Assembly: GCA_902478705.1 (NCBI GenBank)
Contig: CABSMB010000113.1
Span: 1 to 5,447, forward strand
DNA length: 5,447 bases
Source: an uncultured Collinsella sp.
GTDB lineage: Bacteria > Actinomycetota > Coriobacteriia > Coriobacteriales > Coriobacteriaceae
Reading direction: 5' to 3'
Shown: positions 1 to 5,447 of the stretch, in pieces
Layout of the letters: each line of letters opens with the position of its first letter
Numbering within the stretch: position 1 is the stretch's first letter
Program-made: the position numbers and the translations under genes
The notes under the pieces: generated by a model
The model's database searches: none
Seen by the model: the letters and a program-made list of their open reading frames with translations, nothing else
What the model was told of the DNA's origin: nothing

Positions 1-773
1 GCTTTATCGGCAAGATCGACTACACCGCGGGCATCTACTGTCTGGTCGCCTCGTTTACCGGCTACTTTACGTCGCTTGCCCTGGGTACCGAGTACGAAGC
101 GAATGTCATCGCCAGCGTTCCCGCTATGACGCCCACAACGGTCGTCATCGTTGTTATCAGCGCCATCATCTTCGGTCTGACGGCACGCCTCTTTGCCTGG
201 TCGGTTCGAACCGTCAAGAGCCTGTACGGCCGCTTTATCACCAACTACATTGCTCGCGCACTCGTGGGCGCGCTCGTGGTGCTCGCGGCCTACGCGATGC
301 TCGACGCCTGGAAGTATGCCGGCCTTGCCACCTGGCTCTCGGGCGCCGGGTTCGCCGGTAACACGACCCTTGCCGACGCAGCCATCAAGCTCGTGGTGAC
401 GGCGCTCACCCTGGGTGCCGGCTTCCAAGGCGGCGAGGTCACGCCCCTGTTTGGTATCGGTGCGGCGCTCGGCGGCTGGATCGGTTGCCTCGTCGGAATC
501 GACCCCAGCTTTCTGGCAGCGCTGGGTATGCTCGGCGTGTTCTGCGCCGGCCTCAACGTGCCCATCACCACCTGCATGATGGCCATCGACCTGTTCCACG
601 GCACGGCAGCCGGCTTCTTCGTGATCGTAGCGTTTATCAGCTACCTAACCGGCGGACACCGCGGCGTGTACCCCGCCCAGCGTATCATCTCACCCAAGCG
701 CCGTTCGCTTATTGTGGACGAGGGCGGTACGGTGGCGGATGCTATCGAGCGCCACAACGACCTGATAGAGTAG
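1..773 (+). CDS. CLC-family anion transporter, probable fluoride/proton antiporter (CLC-F type), 5'-truncated by the window edge
   Basis: The frame is open from base 3 to the TAG at 771-773 and gives 256 visible residues; the N-terminal part lies outside. The protein is strongly hydrophobic, with several membrane helices. Visible residues 140-154 contain GFQGGEVTPLF-GIGA, the helix-N signature of the CLC superfamily. The GGEVTP form, with Glu (visible 145) and Thr (visible 147), matches the CLC-F branch, whose structurally studied member uses Glu318 and Thr320 there in F-/H+ exchange; ordinary bacterial relatives usually have a GGxFxP or GGEIVP form. Near the C terminus, SYLTGGHRGVYPAQR carries the conserved Tyr (visible 223) expected at the central anion site. 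There is no CBS domain: only about 30 residues follow the last helix. It would export fluoride across the cytoplasmic membrane. The gating-glutamate motif and the fluoride-specific Met region are outside the window, so a chloride transporter is possible. The next gene starts 86 nt downstream on the same strand. Confidence 0.88.
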   Translation, partial: FIGKIDYTAGIYCLVASFTGYFTSLALGTEYEANVIASVPAMTPTTVVIVVISAIIFGLTARLFAWSVRTVKSLYGRFITNYIARALVGALVVLAAYAMLDAWKYAGLATWLSGAGFAGNTTLADAAIKLVVTALTLGAGFQGGEVTPLFGIGAALGGWIGCLVGIDPSFLAALGMLGVFCAGLNVPITTCMMAIDLFHGTAAGFFVIVAFISYLTGGHRGVYPAQRIISPKRRSLIVDEGGTVADAIERHNDLIE

Positions 774-847
774 ACGTAAATATCCGCCGTGCAGCCACAA
801 TCGGGGCAACGCAACCCGAGCGCGACCGCACCGTCACACCATACGCC

Positions 848-852
848 GGGAG
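848..852 (+). promoter_or_regulatory. Shine-Dalgarno of the lipid kinase gene
   Basis: GGGAG lies 7 nt before the ATG at 860. It decides the start: the open frame continues upstream to 485, but that part overlaps the CLC gene in another frame and reads as low-complexity Arg/His-rich shadow sequence, whereas the kinase family begins with the RTLIIANP strand immediately after this ATG. Confidence 0.7.
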
Positions 853-859
853 TCGCCCC

Positions 860-1822
860 ATGCACGCAACTGATTTTGGTCGCACGCTCATCATCGCCAA
901 CCCCGCCGCCCAGTCTGGTGCGGCGCGCGAAGTTGCCGAGCGCCTGCAGCGCTTTTTGGATATGACCGCGCGCGCATCCCAGTTTGACTTAGTGCTGACT
1001 GAGCGCATGGGGCATGCCAAGGAACTTGCCGCACGGGCCCAAGGCTACCGCACGGTTATCGCACTCGGCGGCGACGGCGTGATCCACGAGGTCGTCAATG
1101 GCTTGATGGCGCAAGAAGAGGCGGTCCGTCCCGCCCTTGCCGTCCTACCCGTGGGATCCGGCAACGATTTTGCCCAAACGCTCGGTATCGACGATTTCTC
1201 CGGCAAAGATTTTGGCGCGCTGCTCACCTGCGAGCTGCGGCGTCAGGACATCGGGCGCATTCGCTCGTGGAGTCCTGCGAGCGGCAGCGGCGAGGCTGCC
1301 GTTGAGTACTACGATCAGACGCTTTCGGTCGGCATCGATGCCGCCATCGGCCTGGGCACCACCGAGCTGCGCAAAAAGACGGGCCTCACCGGCGCGCCAC
1401 TCTACACCCTATCGGGACTTGAGCAGTTTGGTCTGCGCTACCGCAACTACCCCATGACCATCAGTTTTGATGGCGCGCCAGCCGAGCGCGTGCGGGCGAT
1501 TATCATGGCGATTCAGCTGGGTCCTACCTATGGCTCGGGCTATCGCATCTGTCCCAACGCCGACCCGTGCGACGGCATACTCGACGTCTGCTACGCCTGC
1601 GGCCCCGTTCCGCGCGCGGTCGCGCTTCCCATGTTCCTTTCGGCCAAAGATGGCCACCATACCAAGCTGCCGCCGGTTCGCATGCGCCGCTGTCGCCATG
1701 CCGAGCTTACCTTTGAGGAGCCCGACTACCCCATCCAGGCCGACGGCGAACCCATCGTCGCCTCGCGCATCGAGGTCGACGTCCTCGCCGGCGCCCTCCA
1801 CGTCTGGCACCCAACCCGCTAA
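860..1822 (+). CDS. Diacylglycerol kinase family lipid kinase (YegS/BmrU/DgkB-like)
   Basis: This complete 320-residue protein has the usual family length. It would phosphorylate diacylglycerol or a related lipid with ATP at the inner face of the membrane, feeding phosphatidate back to phospholipid synthesis. The N-terminal nucleotide-binding domain shows IIANPAAQSG (residues 11-20), the GGDG loop with VIHEVVNG (70-81) and PVGSGNDFAQTLGI (97-110). The usual family forms are GGDGT and GTGNDFA, so Val74 and Ser100 are conservative variants. The C-terminal beta-sandwich domain shows SVGIDAAIG (157-164), PNADPCDGILDV (232-243), where the family has the DDG-L-D motif, and QADGEP (293-298). All key motifs are present, so it should be active. 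It follows the CLC gene by 86 nt with no clear terminator between, so co-transcription is possible. The exact lipid substrate cannot be read from sequence, since YegS-type members use various lipids. Confidence 0.93.
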   Translation: MHATDFGRTLIIANPAAQSGAAREVAERLQRFLDMTARASQFDLVLTERMGHAKELAARAQGYRTVIALGGDGVIHEVVNGLMAQEEAVRPALAVLPVGSGNDFAQTLGIDDFSGKDFGALLTCELRRQDIGRIRSWSPASGSGEAAVEYYDQTLSVGIDAAIGLGTTELRKKTGLTGAPLYTLSGLEQFGLRYRNYPMTISFDGAPAERVRAIIMAIQLGPTYGSGYRICPNADPCDGILDVCYACGPVPRAVALPMFLSAKDGHHTKLPPVRMRRCRHAELTFEEPDYPIQADGEPIVASRIEVDVLAGALHVWHPTR

Positions 1823-1832
1823 CCCCACCTAA

Positions 1833-1897
1833 GTTGCGGTGAAATAGGGACTGTTTATGCAGCAAAAGCCGCAAAACAGTCCCTATTTCACCGCAAC
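1833..1897. repeat. Perfect 24-bp inverted repeat (long hairpin) between convergent genes
   Basis: The arms 1833-1856 and 1874-1897 are exact reverse complements over 24 bases (outer end GTTGCGGTGAAATAGGGACT) around a 17-nt centre. That centre can pair further (TGC 1858-1860 with GCA 1871-1873, then GC/GC closing an AAAA loop) with one A bulged. It starts 10 nt after the lipid kinase stop and ends 12 nt before the stop of the opposing release-factor-like gene. Neither side has a T-run of intrinsic-terminator type, and the A/T-rich middle of each arm is unlike a simple GC-rich terminator stem. Its position suits a bidirectional terminator or 3'-end stabiliser. Its length and perfection also suit a dispersed REP- or MITE-like palindrome; I see no clear target-site duplication. 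The structure is certain and the role is inferred. Confidence 0.85.
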
Positions 1898-1909
1898 GTA
1901 TTGAGGAGA

Positions 1910-2290
1910 TCATTCCTCCCCGTCCGGCTTGCGACGGTTGGCCTTTTTAATCGCGTTGAAGTGCTTGTCGTTGAGTCTGCGCTGGCGCGATCGCTGTGGC
2001 ACCTTGGTCTTTACACGTCGGCGCGGCGGACGCCCGCGACGCTCGAGCTCAGCGCGTAGCTTACGCAGACAGCAGCTGCGATTCTGAAACTGACTACGGC
2101 TCTCGCGCGCCGTCACGACAATCCCCGTGGGCCCATGTTTCATGCGTACCGCCGAGTCCGTCGTGTTCACACCCTGGCCGCCCGGGCCCGTCGCGCGAAA
2201 CACCTGTACCGCGCAGTCGCGTGCCAACTCCTCGACCGACATCTCGGCATAGCGCGCATACTCGCGCCATCCCATCTTGTTCTCATCCAT
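1910..2290 (-). CDS. GGQ-motif peptide chain release factor-like protein (ArfB/YaeJ-like peptidyl-tRNA hydrolase)
   Basis: This 126-residue protein has the RF-1 catalytic domain but no stop-codon-recognition domain. [22 protein letters not shown] (residues 31-52) contains the GGQ (37-39) that places a water molecule to cleave peptidyl-tRNA on the ribosome, followed by the family's [13 protein letters not shown] segment (59-71). The C-terminal 35 residues are strongly basic ([18 protein letters not shown]...KKANRRK), like the ArfB/YaeJ tail that enters the empty mRNA channel of stalled ribosomes, so rescue of non-stop complexes is the best inference. Length is close to E. coli ArfB (about 140), with the GGQ lying some ten residues further in. 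The start is ATG 2290 because GGGGAGGTG sits 5 nt before it; the in-frame ATG at 2308 overlaps that site. Expression seems to depend on read-through of the terminator just upstream. A PrfH-like or other RF-homolog role is the alternative. Confidence 0.87.
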   Translation of the reverse strand: MDENKMGWREYARYAEMSVEELARDCAVQVFRATGPGGQGVNTTDSAVRMKHGPTGIVVTARESRSQFQNRSCCLRKLRAELERRGRPPRRRVKTKVPQRSRQRRLNDKHFNAIKKANRRKPDGEE

Positions 2291-2295
2291 ATCAA

Positions 2296-2304
2296 CACCT
2301 CCCC
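2296..2304 (-). promoter_or_regulatory. Strong Shine-Dalgarno of the release-factor-like gene
   Basis: On the minus strand GGGGAGGTG is followed by a 5-nt spacer (TTGAT) and ATG 2290-2288. This near-consensus site lies inside the first codons of the longer alternative frame (ATG 2308) and therefore supports the shorter start. Confidence 0.8.
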
Positions 2305-2310
2305 TCATAC

Positions 2311-2347
2311 AAAAAAATGTGACAAAGGGAAAGCCCCTTTGTCACAT
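2311..2347 (-). terminator. Intrinsic terminator after xpt
   Basis: A perfect 13-bp stem (2317-2329 with 2335-2347, ATGTGACAAAGGG paired to its complement) encloses a 5-nt loop. On the minus strand it is followed at once by seven T residues (2317-2311, the first also being the last stem base). It begins 27 nt after the xpt stop codon, the usual place for a factor-independent terminator. On the plus strand no T-run follows, so it acts in the minus direction. The T-run ends only 6 nt before the Shine-Dalgarno of the next gene. Confidence 0.92.
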
Positions 2348-2374
2348 CGCATACCAATCGCTTATGTCGCGCGC

Positions 2375-2953
2375 TTAGGCGAAGGTGATCTCGCCGGTCT
2401 CACAGTCCATATCGGCGATACGGGCCAGGCTCTCGACGCGGAAGCCACGCTCGCGGAGCTTATCGCCACCGCCCTGGAAGCCCTTCTCCACCGCAATGCC
2501 AATACCGGACACCTCGGCACCCGCAGCCTCGCAGATCTTGATAAGGCCCTCGAGCGCGCAGCCGTTGGCCAAGAAGTCGTCAATAATCAGGACCTTGTCG
2601 CCCTCGGACAGGAAGCGCTTGCCGACGATGACCGGGTACTCCTTCTGCTTGGTAAAGGAGTAGATGGTCGTGGCATACTGCTCGCCGTCAAGGTTGATGG
2701 ACTGGGCCTTCTTGGCAAAGACCACCGGCACGCCGCCAAAATGCTGGGCTGCAATGCAAGCCATGCCAATGCCCGAAGCCTCGATCGTCAGGATCTTGTT
2801 GATCTCGACACCCTCGAACAGACGGGCCCACTCGGCGCCCATGTGGTCGAACAGCTCAACGTCGCACTGGTGGTTGAGGAAGGCATCAACCTTAAGGACG
2901 TTACCGGCCTTTACGATGCCGTCATGGCGAATACGATCCTCAAGCTCCTGCAT
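2375..2953 (-). CDS. xpt: Xanthine phosphoribosyltransferase
   Basis: This complete 192-residue protein is nearly the length of B. subtilis Xpt (194) and resembles it from end to end. It converts xanthine and PRPP to XMP and pyrophosphate in the cytoplasm (purine salvage). [10 protein letters not shown] (20-29) retains Leu20 and Asn27, and EKGFQ (156-160) retains the Lys, the residues that contact xanthine in the B. subtilis enzyme. The type I PRPP-binding loop is [11 protein letters not shown] (121-131), and IEASGIG (58-64) and YSFTKQ (98-103) are also family-typical. ATG 2953 matches the B. subtilis start and has AAGGGG 7 nt upstream. The leader does not show the purine-riboswitch core known upstream of xpt in Bacillus. 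A strong terminator follows the gene. No neighbouring permease or other purine gene is present; the MFS gene upstream is of drug-efflux type. Confidence 0.96.
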   Translation of the reverse strand: MQELEDRIRHDGIVKAGNVLKVDAFLNHQCDVELFDHMGAEWARLFEGVEINKILTIEASGIGMACIAAQHFGGVPVVFAKKAQSINLDGEQYATTIYSFTKQKEYPVIVGKRFLSEGDKVLIIDDFLANGCALEGLIKICEAAGAEVSGIGIAVEKGFQGGGDKLRERGFRVESLARIADMDCETGEITFA

Positions 2954-3113
2954 GGCGCAACCCCTTCTCGCGGCAACGATACCGCGCGATTAATAAACGT
3001 TGTTCGATAGTCTACCACGGACCGACCCCCGACCGCCCCACAAGCCGTATCGCACCATAAAGCTGCAAGACCAGTAGACAGGCCCGATTCGTGGCAGACA
3101 GCCTCCCAACACG
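2954..3113 (-). other. Intergenic leader of xpt, no recognised element
   Basis: These 160 nt separate the MFS stop from the xpt start. On the minus strand there is an extended -10-like TGGTAGACT (3018-3010) and an A/T-rich TTTATTAAT further down, but neither has a convincing -35 partner in this GC-rich sequence. No strong hairpin with a T-run is seen after the MFS stop, and the conserved purine-riboswitch core is absent. A promoter for xpt probably lies here but I cannot place it with confidence. Confidence 0.4.
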
Positions 3114-4418
3114 CTAATGCCGGGTGCGCGTCCTCACCAAACGTACCAATGTGAGCGCAAAGCCCACGGTAGCAACGGCCATCAGCACGTAGAATACCAA
3201 ACGGAAGCCAAAGAGGAACACGTCCGGACGACCCGCCACATAGCTCGTGACCGTCTTGCCCATCGCCGCGCTCGTCTGTCCATACAGGATGCGCGACGCC
3301 GCCGTAATACCCAGCGCTATGCCCGCATAGCGCGCCAAGCTGCTCAAGCTGCCCGCAAAGCCAAGCGCCTCACGCGGAGCCGAACCCATATACAGCGAAT
3401 TATTGGGACTCTGGAAGATCGACGTGCCGCACGACATAAACGCAACGCAGCACACGATCATCAAGATGGAAGAGTGCTCGTCAAGCGTGCTCACCGCAAA
3501 GAGACCGCACACGTACACGCCCAGGCCAACGGCCGTGGGCGCTTCACAACCAACACGGTCGGACACCGAGCCCGAAAGCGGGCCCACAAAGGCATTCACG
3601 ACCGGCATCGCCAAAAACAACAGGCCGGAGATATCGGAGCTAAAGCCGTGGGCGTCCTGAAAGTAGAACGGCAGCACAAACTCGGAGGCACCGATACCCA
3701 CGAACACGATAAGCATGCAAGCCAGGTTAATCGTGAAAGCCGAGCTCGCAAAGCAGCGACGCGCCGCCTCTGTCAACGGCATAGGGCGTTCGCCAGCCTC
3801 CGGCTTCACATGCGGCAGCGTATAGAGTCCCACGATAAACGAGATTACGCCAATGGGCAGATTGATAAGGAAGATGCTCTCCCAGGGAAAGCTCGCCACC
3901 AGCACGCCGCCGAGCACGGGGCCGCACATCATGCCAAGAGCCACAAAGGTCGCCAGAATGCCCATGGCACGGCCGCGCTCACGCGCCGGAAACGACTCGG
4001 TGATGATGCCCATATTGTTGGCCATCGCGGCGGCACAGCCAATGCCCTGCACGAAACGCGCCAAGATAAGCACCTCAAGCGAAGCCGAAAGCCCGCAAAG
4101 CAACGAGCCACCCGTAAAGACGATTACACCAAGCTGGAACACATTCACCTTGCCGCGCACATCGCCCAAGCGGCCAAACGGCAGCATGGCGACGCACGTC
4201 GCGAGCAGATACACCGAGCTCACGAGCTGAATGCGGTCGAGACCCACCCCCAGCTCCTTTTGCATCACTGGGAGCGCCACCGTCACGATGCTCGCATCCA
4301 GACACGCCATAAAGGTCATGACGAGCACGGTGAACAGAATCGCCCATTTATTCTTACCGTGGGTGTCGCCCTCTAGGGCAATGTGTTCGCGGCGCAGCTG
4401 CTCGGCAGTTTTCTCCAT
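3114..4418 (-). CDS. MFS transporter, DHA2 (EmrB/QacA)-like efflux protein
   Basis: This complete 434-residue integral membrane protein shows about 12 hydrophobic helices. It would export a drug or metabolite by proton antiport. Helix 1 has ACLDASIVTVALP (38-50), the DHA2-type D1 signature. Motif A is GRLGDVRGK (82-90), loop 2-3; ARFVQGIG (120-127) is the motif B region with its conserved Arg; and GPVLGGVL (166-173) in helix 5 is antiporter motif C. WESIFLINLPIG (179-190) is also typical of EmrB/QacA proteins. Classical DHA2 members have 14 helices and roughly 470-510 residues, so this is a shorter version lacking the extra central pair. ATG 4418 is chosen over the in-frame ATG 4445 because GAAAGGA lies 5 nt before it and the shorter start falls where a normal short cytoplasmic N-terminus begins. 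The substrate cannot be deduced and no regulator gene lies beside it. A terminator-like hairpin sits just upstream. Confidence 0.92.
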   Translation of the reverse strand: MEKTAEQLRREHIALEGDTHGKNKWAILFTVLVMTFMACLDASIVTVALPVMQKELGVGLDRIQLVSSVYLLATCVAMLPFGRLGDVRGKVNVFQLGVIVFTGGSLLCGLSASLEVLILARFVQGIGCAAAMANNMGIITESFPARERGRAMGILATFVALGMMCGPVLGGVLVASFPWESIFLINLPIGVISFIVGLYTLPHVKPEAGERPMPLTEAARRCFASSAFTINLACMLIVFVGIGASEFVLPFYFQDAHGFSSDISGLLFLAMPVVNAFVGPLSGSVSDRVGCEAPTAVGLGVYVCGLFAVSTLDEHSSILMIVCCVAFMSCGTSIFQSPNNSLYMGSAPREALGFAGSLSSLARYAGIALGITAASRILYGQTSAAMGKTVTSYVAGRPDVFLFGFRLVFYVLMAVATVGFALTLVRLVRTRTRH

Positions 4419-4423
4419 GTATA

Positions 4424-4430
4424 TCCTTTC
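4424..4430 (-). promoter_or_regulatory. Shine-Dalgarno of the MFS gene
   Basis: GAAAGGA on the minus strand lies 5 nt (TATAC) before ATG 4418 and favours that start over the upstream in-frame ATG at 4445. Confidence 0.7.
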
Positions 4431-4443
4431 TATCGTGCAACGC

Positions 4444-4490
4444 AAAAACGGGACCCCAATCGCCTACAAACGGACACGATCGGGGTCCCG
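4444..4490 (-). terminator. Intrinsic terminator or attenuator between the sulfhydrylase and MFS genes
   Basis: The stem pairs CGGGACCCC (4449-4457) with GGGGTCCCG (4482-4490). After one A/C mismatch it continues as ATCG (4459-4462) with CGAT (4477-4480), leaving a 14-nt loop. On the minus strand five T residues (4448-4444) follow. It lies 69 nt after the sulfhydrylase stop and its T-run ends 13 nt before the MFS Shine-Dalgarno. It could therefore end the first transcript or act in the leader of the second. Confidence 0.85.
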
Positions 4491-4559
4491 CCTACGGAAT
4501 CGGAACTATGAGGACGTCGTCAGCCGAAAAGCCGTCCCACGCCTCGCACGCACGCTAGC
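4491..4559 (-). other. Spacer between the sulfhydrylase stop and the hairpin
   Basis: This 69-nt spacer contains no gene. A weak potential stem (GGACG 4512-4516 with CGTCC 4533-4537) is present. Any MFS promoter must lie here or further upstream, because only 13 nt separate the following terminator from the MFS Shine-Dalgarno. I see no convincing -35/-10 pair. Confidence 0.35.
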
Positions 4560-5397
4560 CTAGCACTGCTCGAGCGCCTGCTCAAGGTCGGCAATCAGAT
4601 CGGCCGTGTCCTCAAGGCCGCACGACAGGCGCACCATGTCGGCGGAGATGCCGCAGGCGATGAGCTCCTCGTCGTTCATCTGGCGATGGGTGGCGTTTGC
4701 CGGGTGCAGGCAGCAGGTGCGAGCATCGGCCACGTGCGTGGCAATCTGGGCGAGCTTAAGACTCTTCATAAAGGTCTCGGCCGCCGCACGACCACCGGTA
4801 AAGCCAAAGCTCACGACGCCGCAGGTACCGTTGGGCATGTACTTCTGAGCCATGTCGTAGTACTTGTCGCCCTCCAGGCCCGGATAGCTCACGAAGCGCA
4901 CCTTGGGATGGCCCTGCAGGAACTTGGCGACCGCCAGACCGTTCTCGCAATGGCGCGGCATACGCACGTGCAGGCTCTCGAGCGAGCTGTTCAGGAAGAA
5001 CGCCGCCTGCGGGTTCTGCATGGGGCCGAGGTCGCGCATGAGCTGAGCGGTTGCCTTGGTAATGAAGGCACCCTCGCGACCGAACTTCTCGGCATACGTC
5101 ACGCCGTGGTAGCTCTCGTCGGGCGTGGTGAGACCCGGGAACTTATCCGCATGGGCCATCCAGTCAAACTGGCCGTGATCGACGATCACGCCACCCAGGT
5201 AGGCCGCATGGCCATCCATGTACTTAGTGGTGGAGTGCGTGACGATGTCGGCGCCCCACTCAAAGGGACGGCACATCACGGGCGTCGGGAAGGTGTTGTC
5301 GACCATCAGCGGTACGCCGTGGTCGTGCGCGGCCTTGGCAAAGCGCTCAATATCGAGCACGGCAAGGGCGGGGTTGGCAATCGTCTCGCCAAAGACG
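4560..5397 (-). CDS. O-acetylhomoserine sulfhydrylase (PLP-dependent Cys/Met metabolism family), C-terminal part
   Basis: The 278 genuine residues run from VFGETIANPA to the TAG at 4562-4560. This is about two thirds of a family protein of roughly 425-430 residues; the N-terminal part is lost at the contig end. The enzyme uses O-acetyl-L-homoserine and sulfide (or methanethiol) to make homocysteine (or methionine) in the cytoplasm. VDNTFPTP (visible 32-39) carries the Asp that holds the PLP ring nitrogen, and HSTTKYMDGHA (54-64) carries the Schiff-base Lys (visible 58). Further family motifs follow: LGPMQNPQAAFFLNSSLESLHVRMPRH, YPGLEGD, HPANATHRQMNDEEL and VRLSCGLED. This set fits MetY-type enzymes rather than cystathionine synthases or lyases. 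The open frame continues to a GTG at 5426, but those bases are Nextera adapter, so the apparent N-terminus MGSEMCIRDS is false (the Ser codon is split, only base 5397 being genomic). A hairpin terminator follows. Confidence 0.92.
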
Positions 5398-5447
5398 CTG
5401 TCTCTTATACACATCTCCGAGCCCACGAGACTAAGGCGAATCTCGTA
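5398..5447 (+). other. Illumina Nextera adapter contamination at the contig end
   Basis: Bases 5398-5416 are the 19-nt Nextera transposon mosaic end (CTGTCTCTTATACACATCT). They are followed by the read-2 adapter CCGAGCCCACGAGAC (5417-5431), then the 8-base i7 index TAAGGCGA (5432-5439, the N701 index), then ATCTCGTA (5440-5447), the first bases of the P7 primer complement. All four parts are in the correct order and without mismatch, so this is library-construct sequence and not genome. True sequence ends at about 5397. On the minus strand the adapter reads in frame into the sulfhydrylase gene and creates a false GTG start. Confidence 0.99.

Noticed and set aside
485..859. Upstream extension of the lipid kinase frame
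   Set aside because: It overlaps the CLC gene in another frame and translates to low-complexity Arg/His-rich sequence. The family N-terminus and a Shine-Dalgarno both place the start at 860.
774..859. Possible terminator or promoter between the CLC and lipid kinase genes
   Set aside because: Only a 5-bp stem (TCGGG 801-805 with CCCGA 815-819) without a T-run, and no credible -35/-10 pair, could be found.
1409..1828. A 139-codon minus-strand frame antisense to the lipid kinase 3' end
   Set aside because: The plus strand here carries the conserved kinase motifs, and the antisense product matches no family I know and is Gly/Ala/Arg-rich as expected of a shadow.
2135..3010. A 291-codon plus-strand frame antisense to xpt and the start of the release-factor-like gene
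   Set aside because: It runs across the perfect xpt terminator and both real genes' starts, has no recognisable motif and starts inside the opposite coding region. It is a shadow frame.
2954..3113. Possible guanine/xanthine riboswitch before xpt
   Set aside because: Bacillus xpt has a purine riboswitch, but the conserved core sequences and the three-way junction pattern are not visible in these 160 nt, and no terminator hairpin lies before the start codon.
3117..4376. A 419-codon open frame on the plus strand fully antisense to the MFS gene
   Set aside because: Its translation is rich in Arg, His, Gln and Lys with no domain pattern. It is the expected mirror of a GC-rich membrane-protein gene whose third codon positions avoid antisense stops. 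The minus frame has clear MFS motifs and a Shine-Dalgarno.
1..5447. A novel multi-gene defence or metabolic system
   Set aside because: All six genes belong to well-known families with unrelated roles, lie on two convergent strands and are separated by terminators. Nothing suggests a joint function.

Overview
The window looks like a complete short contig (or the end of one) from a GC-rich (roughly 60 %) actinobacterial genome. Protein content, codon use and gene neighbourhood suggest a gut Coriobacteriia member such as Collinsella; this is inferred from general familiarity, not from a search. Most of the sequence is ordinary chromosome with typical Shine-Dalgarno sites. The last 50 bases (5398-5447) are not biological: they are Illumina Nextera adapter, carrying a transposon end, an index and the start of the P7 primer.

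Plus strand, 1-1822: the 3' two thirds of a CLC-family anion transporter whose motifs point to the fluoride/proton antiporter branch (CLC-F), followed 86 nt later by a complete YegS/BmrU-type diacylglycerol (lipid) kinase gene. Minus strand, 5397 down to 1910: the C-terminal 278 residues of an O-acetylhomoserine sulfhydrylase (MetY-like), a complete 434-residue MFS drug-efflux-like transporter, a complete xanthine phosphoribosyltransferase (xpt), and a complete 126-residue GGQ release-factor-like protein resembling the ribosome-rescue hydrolase ArfB/YaeJ. The two blocks converge at about 1823-1909, where there is a perfect 24-bp inverted repeat.

Two minus-strand intrinsic terminators are clear, one after xpt (2311-2347) and one between the sulfhydrylase and MFS genes (4444-4490). 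In both cases the T-run ends only about 7-13 nt before the Shine-Dalgarno of the next gene. No promoter fits in between, so the downstream gene must be reached by read-through or be controlled by the hairpin as an attenuator.

The genes are a mixture of housekeeping and accessory functions (anion or fluoride export, lipid recycling, purine salvage, ribosome rescue, efflux, sulfur amino-acid synthesis) with no sign of a joint pathway. I found no mobile element gene, CRISPR array, tRNA/rRNA, phage gene or novel multi-gene system. The most important observation for a user of this record is the adapter contamination, which gives the sulfhydrylase fragment a false N-terminus.
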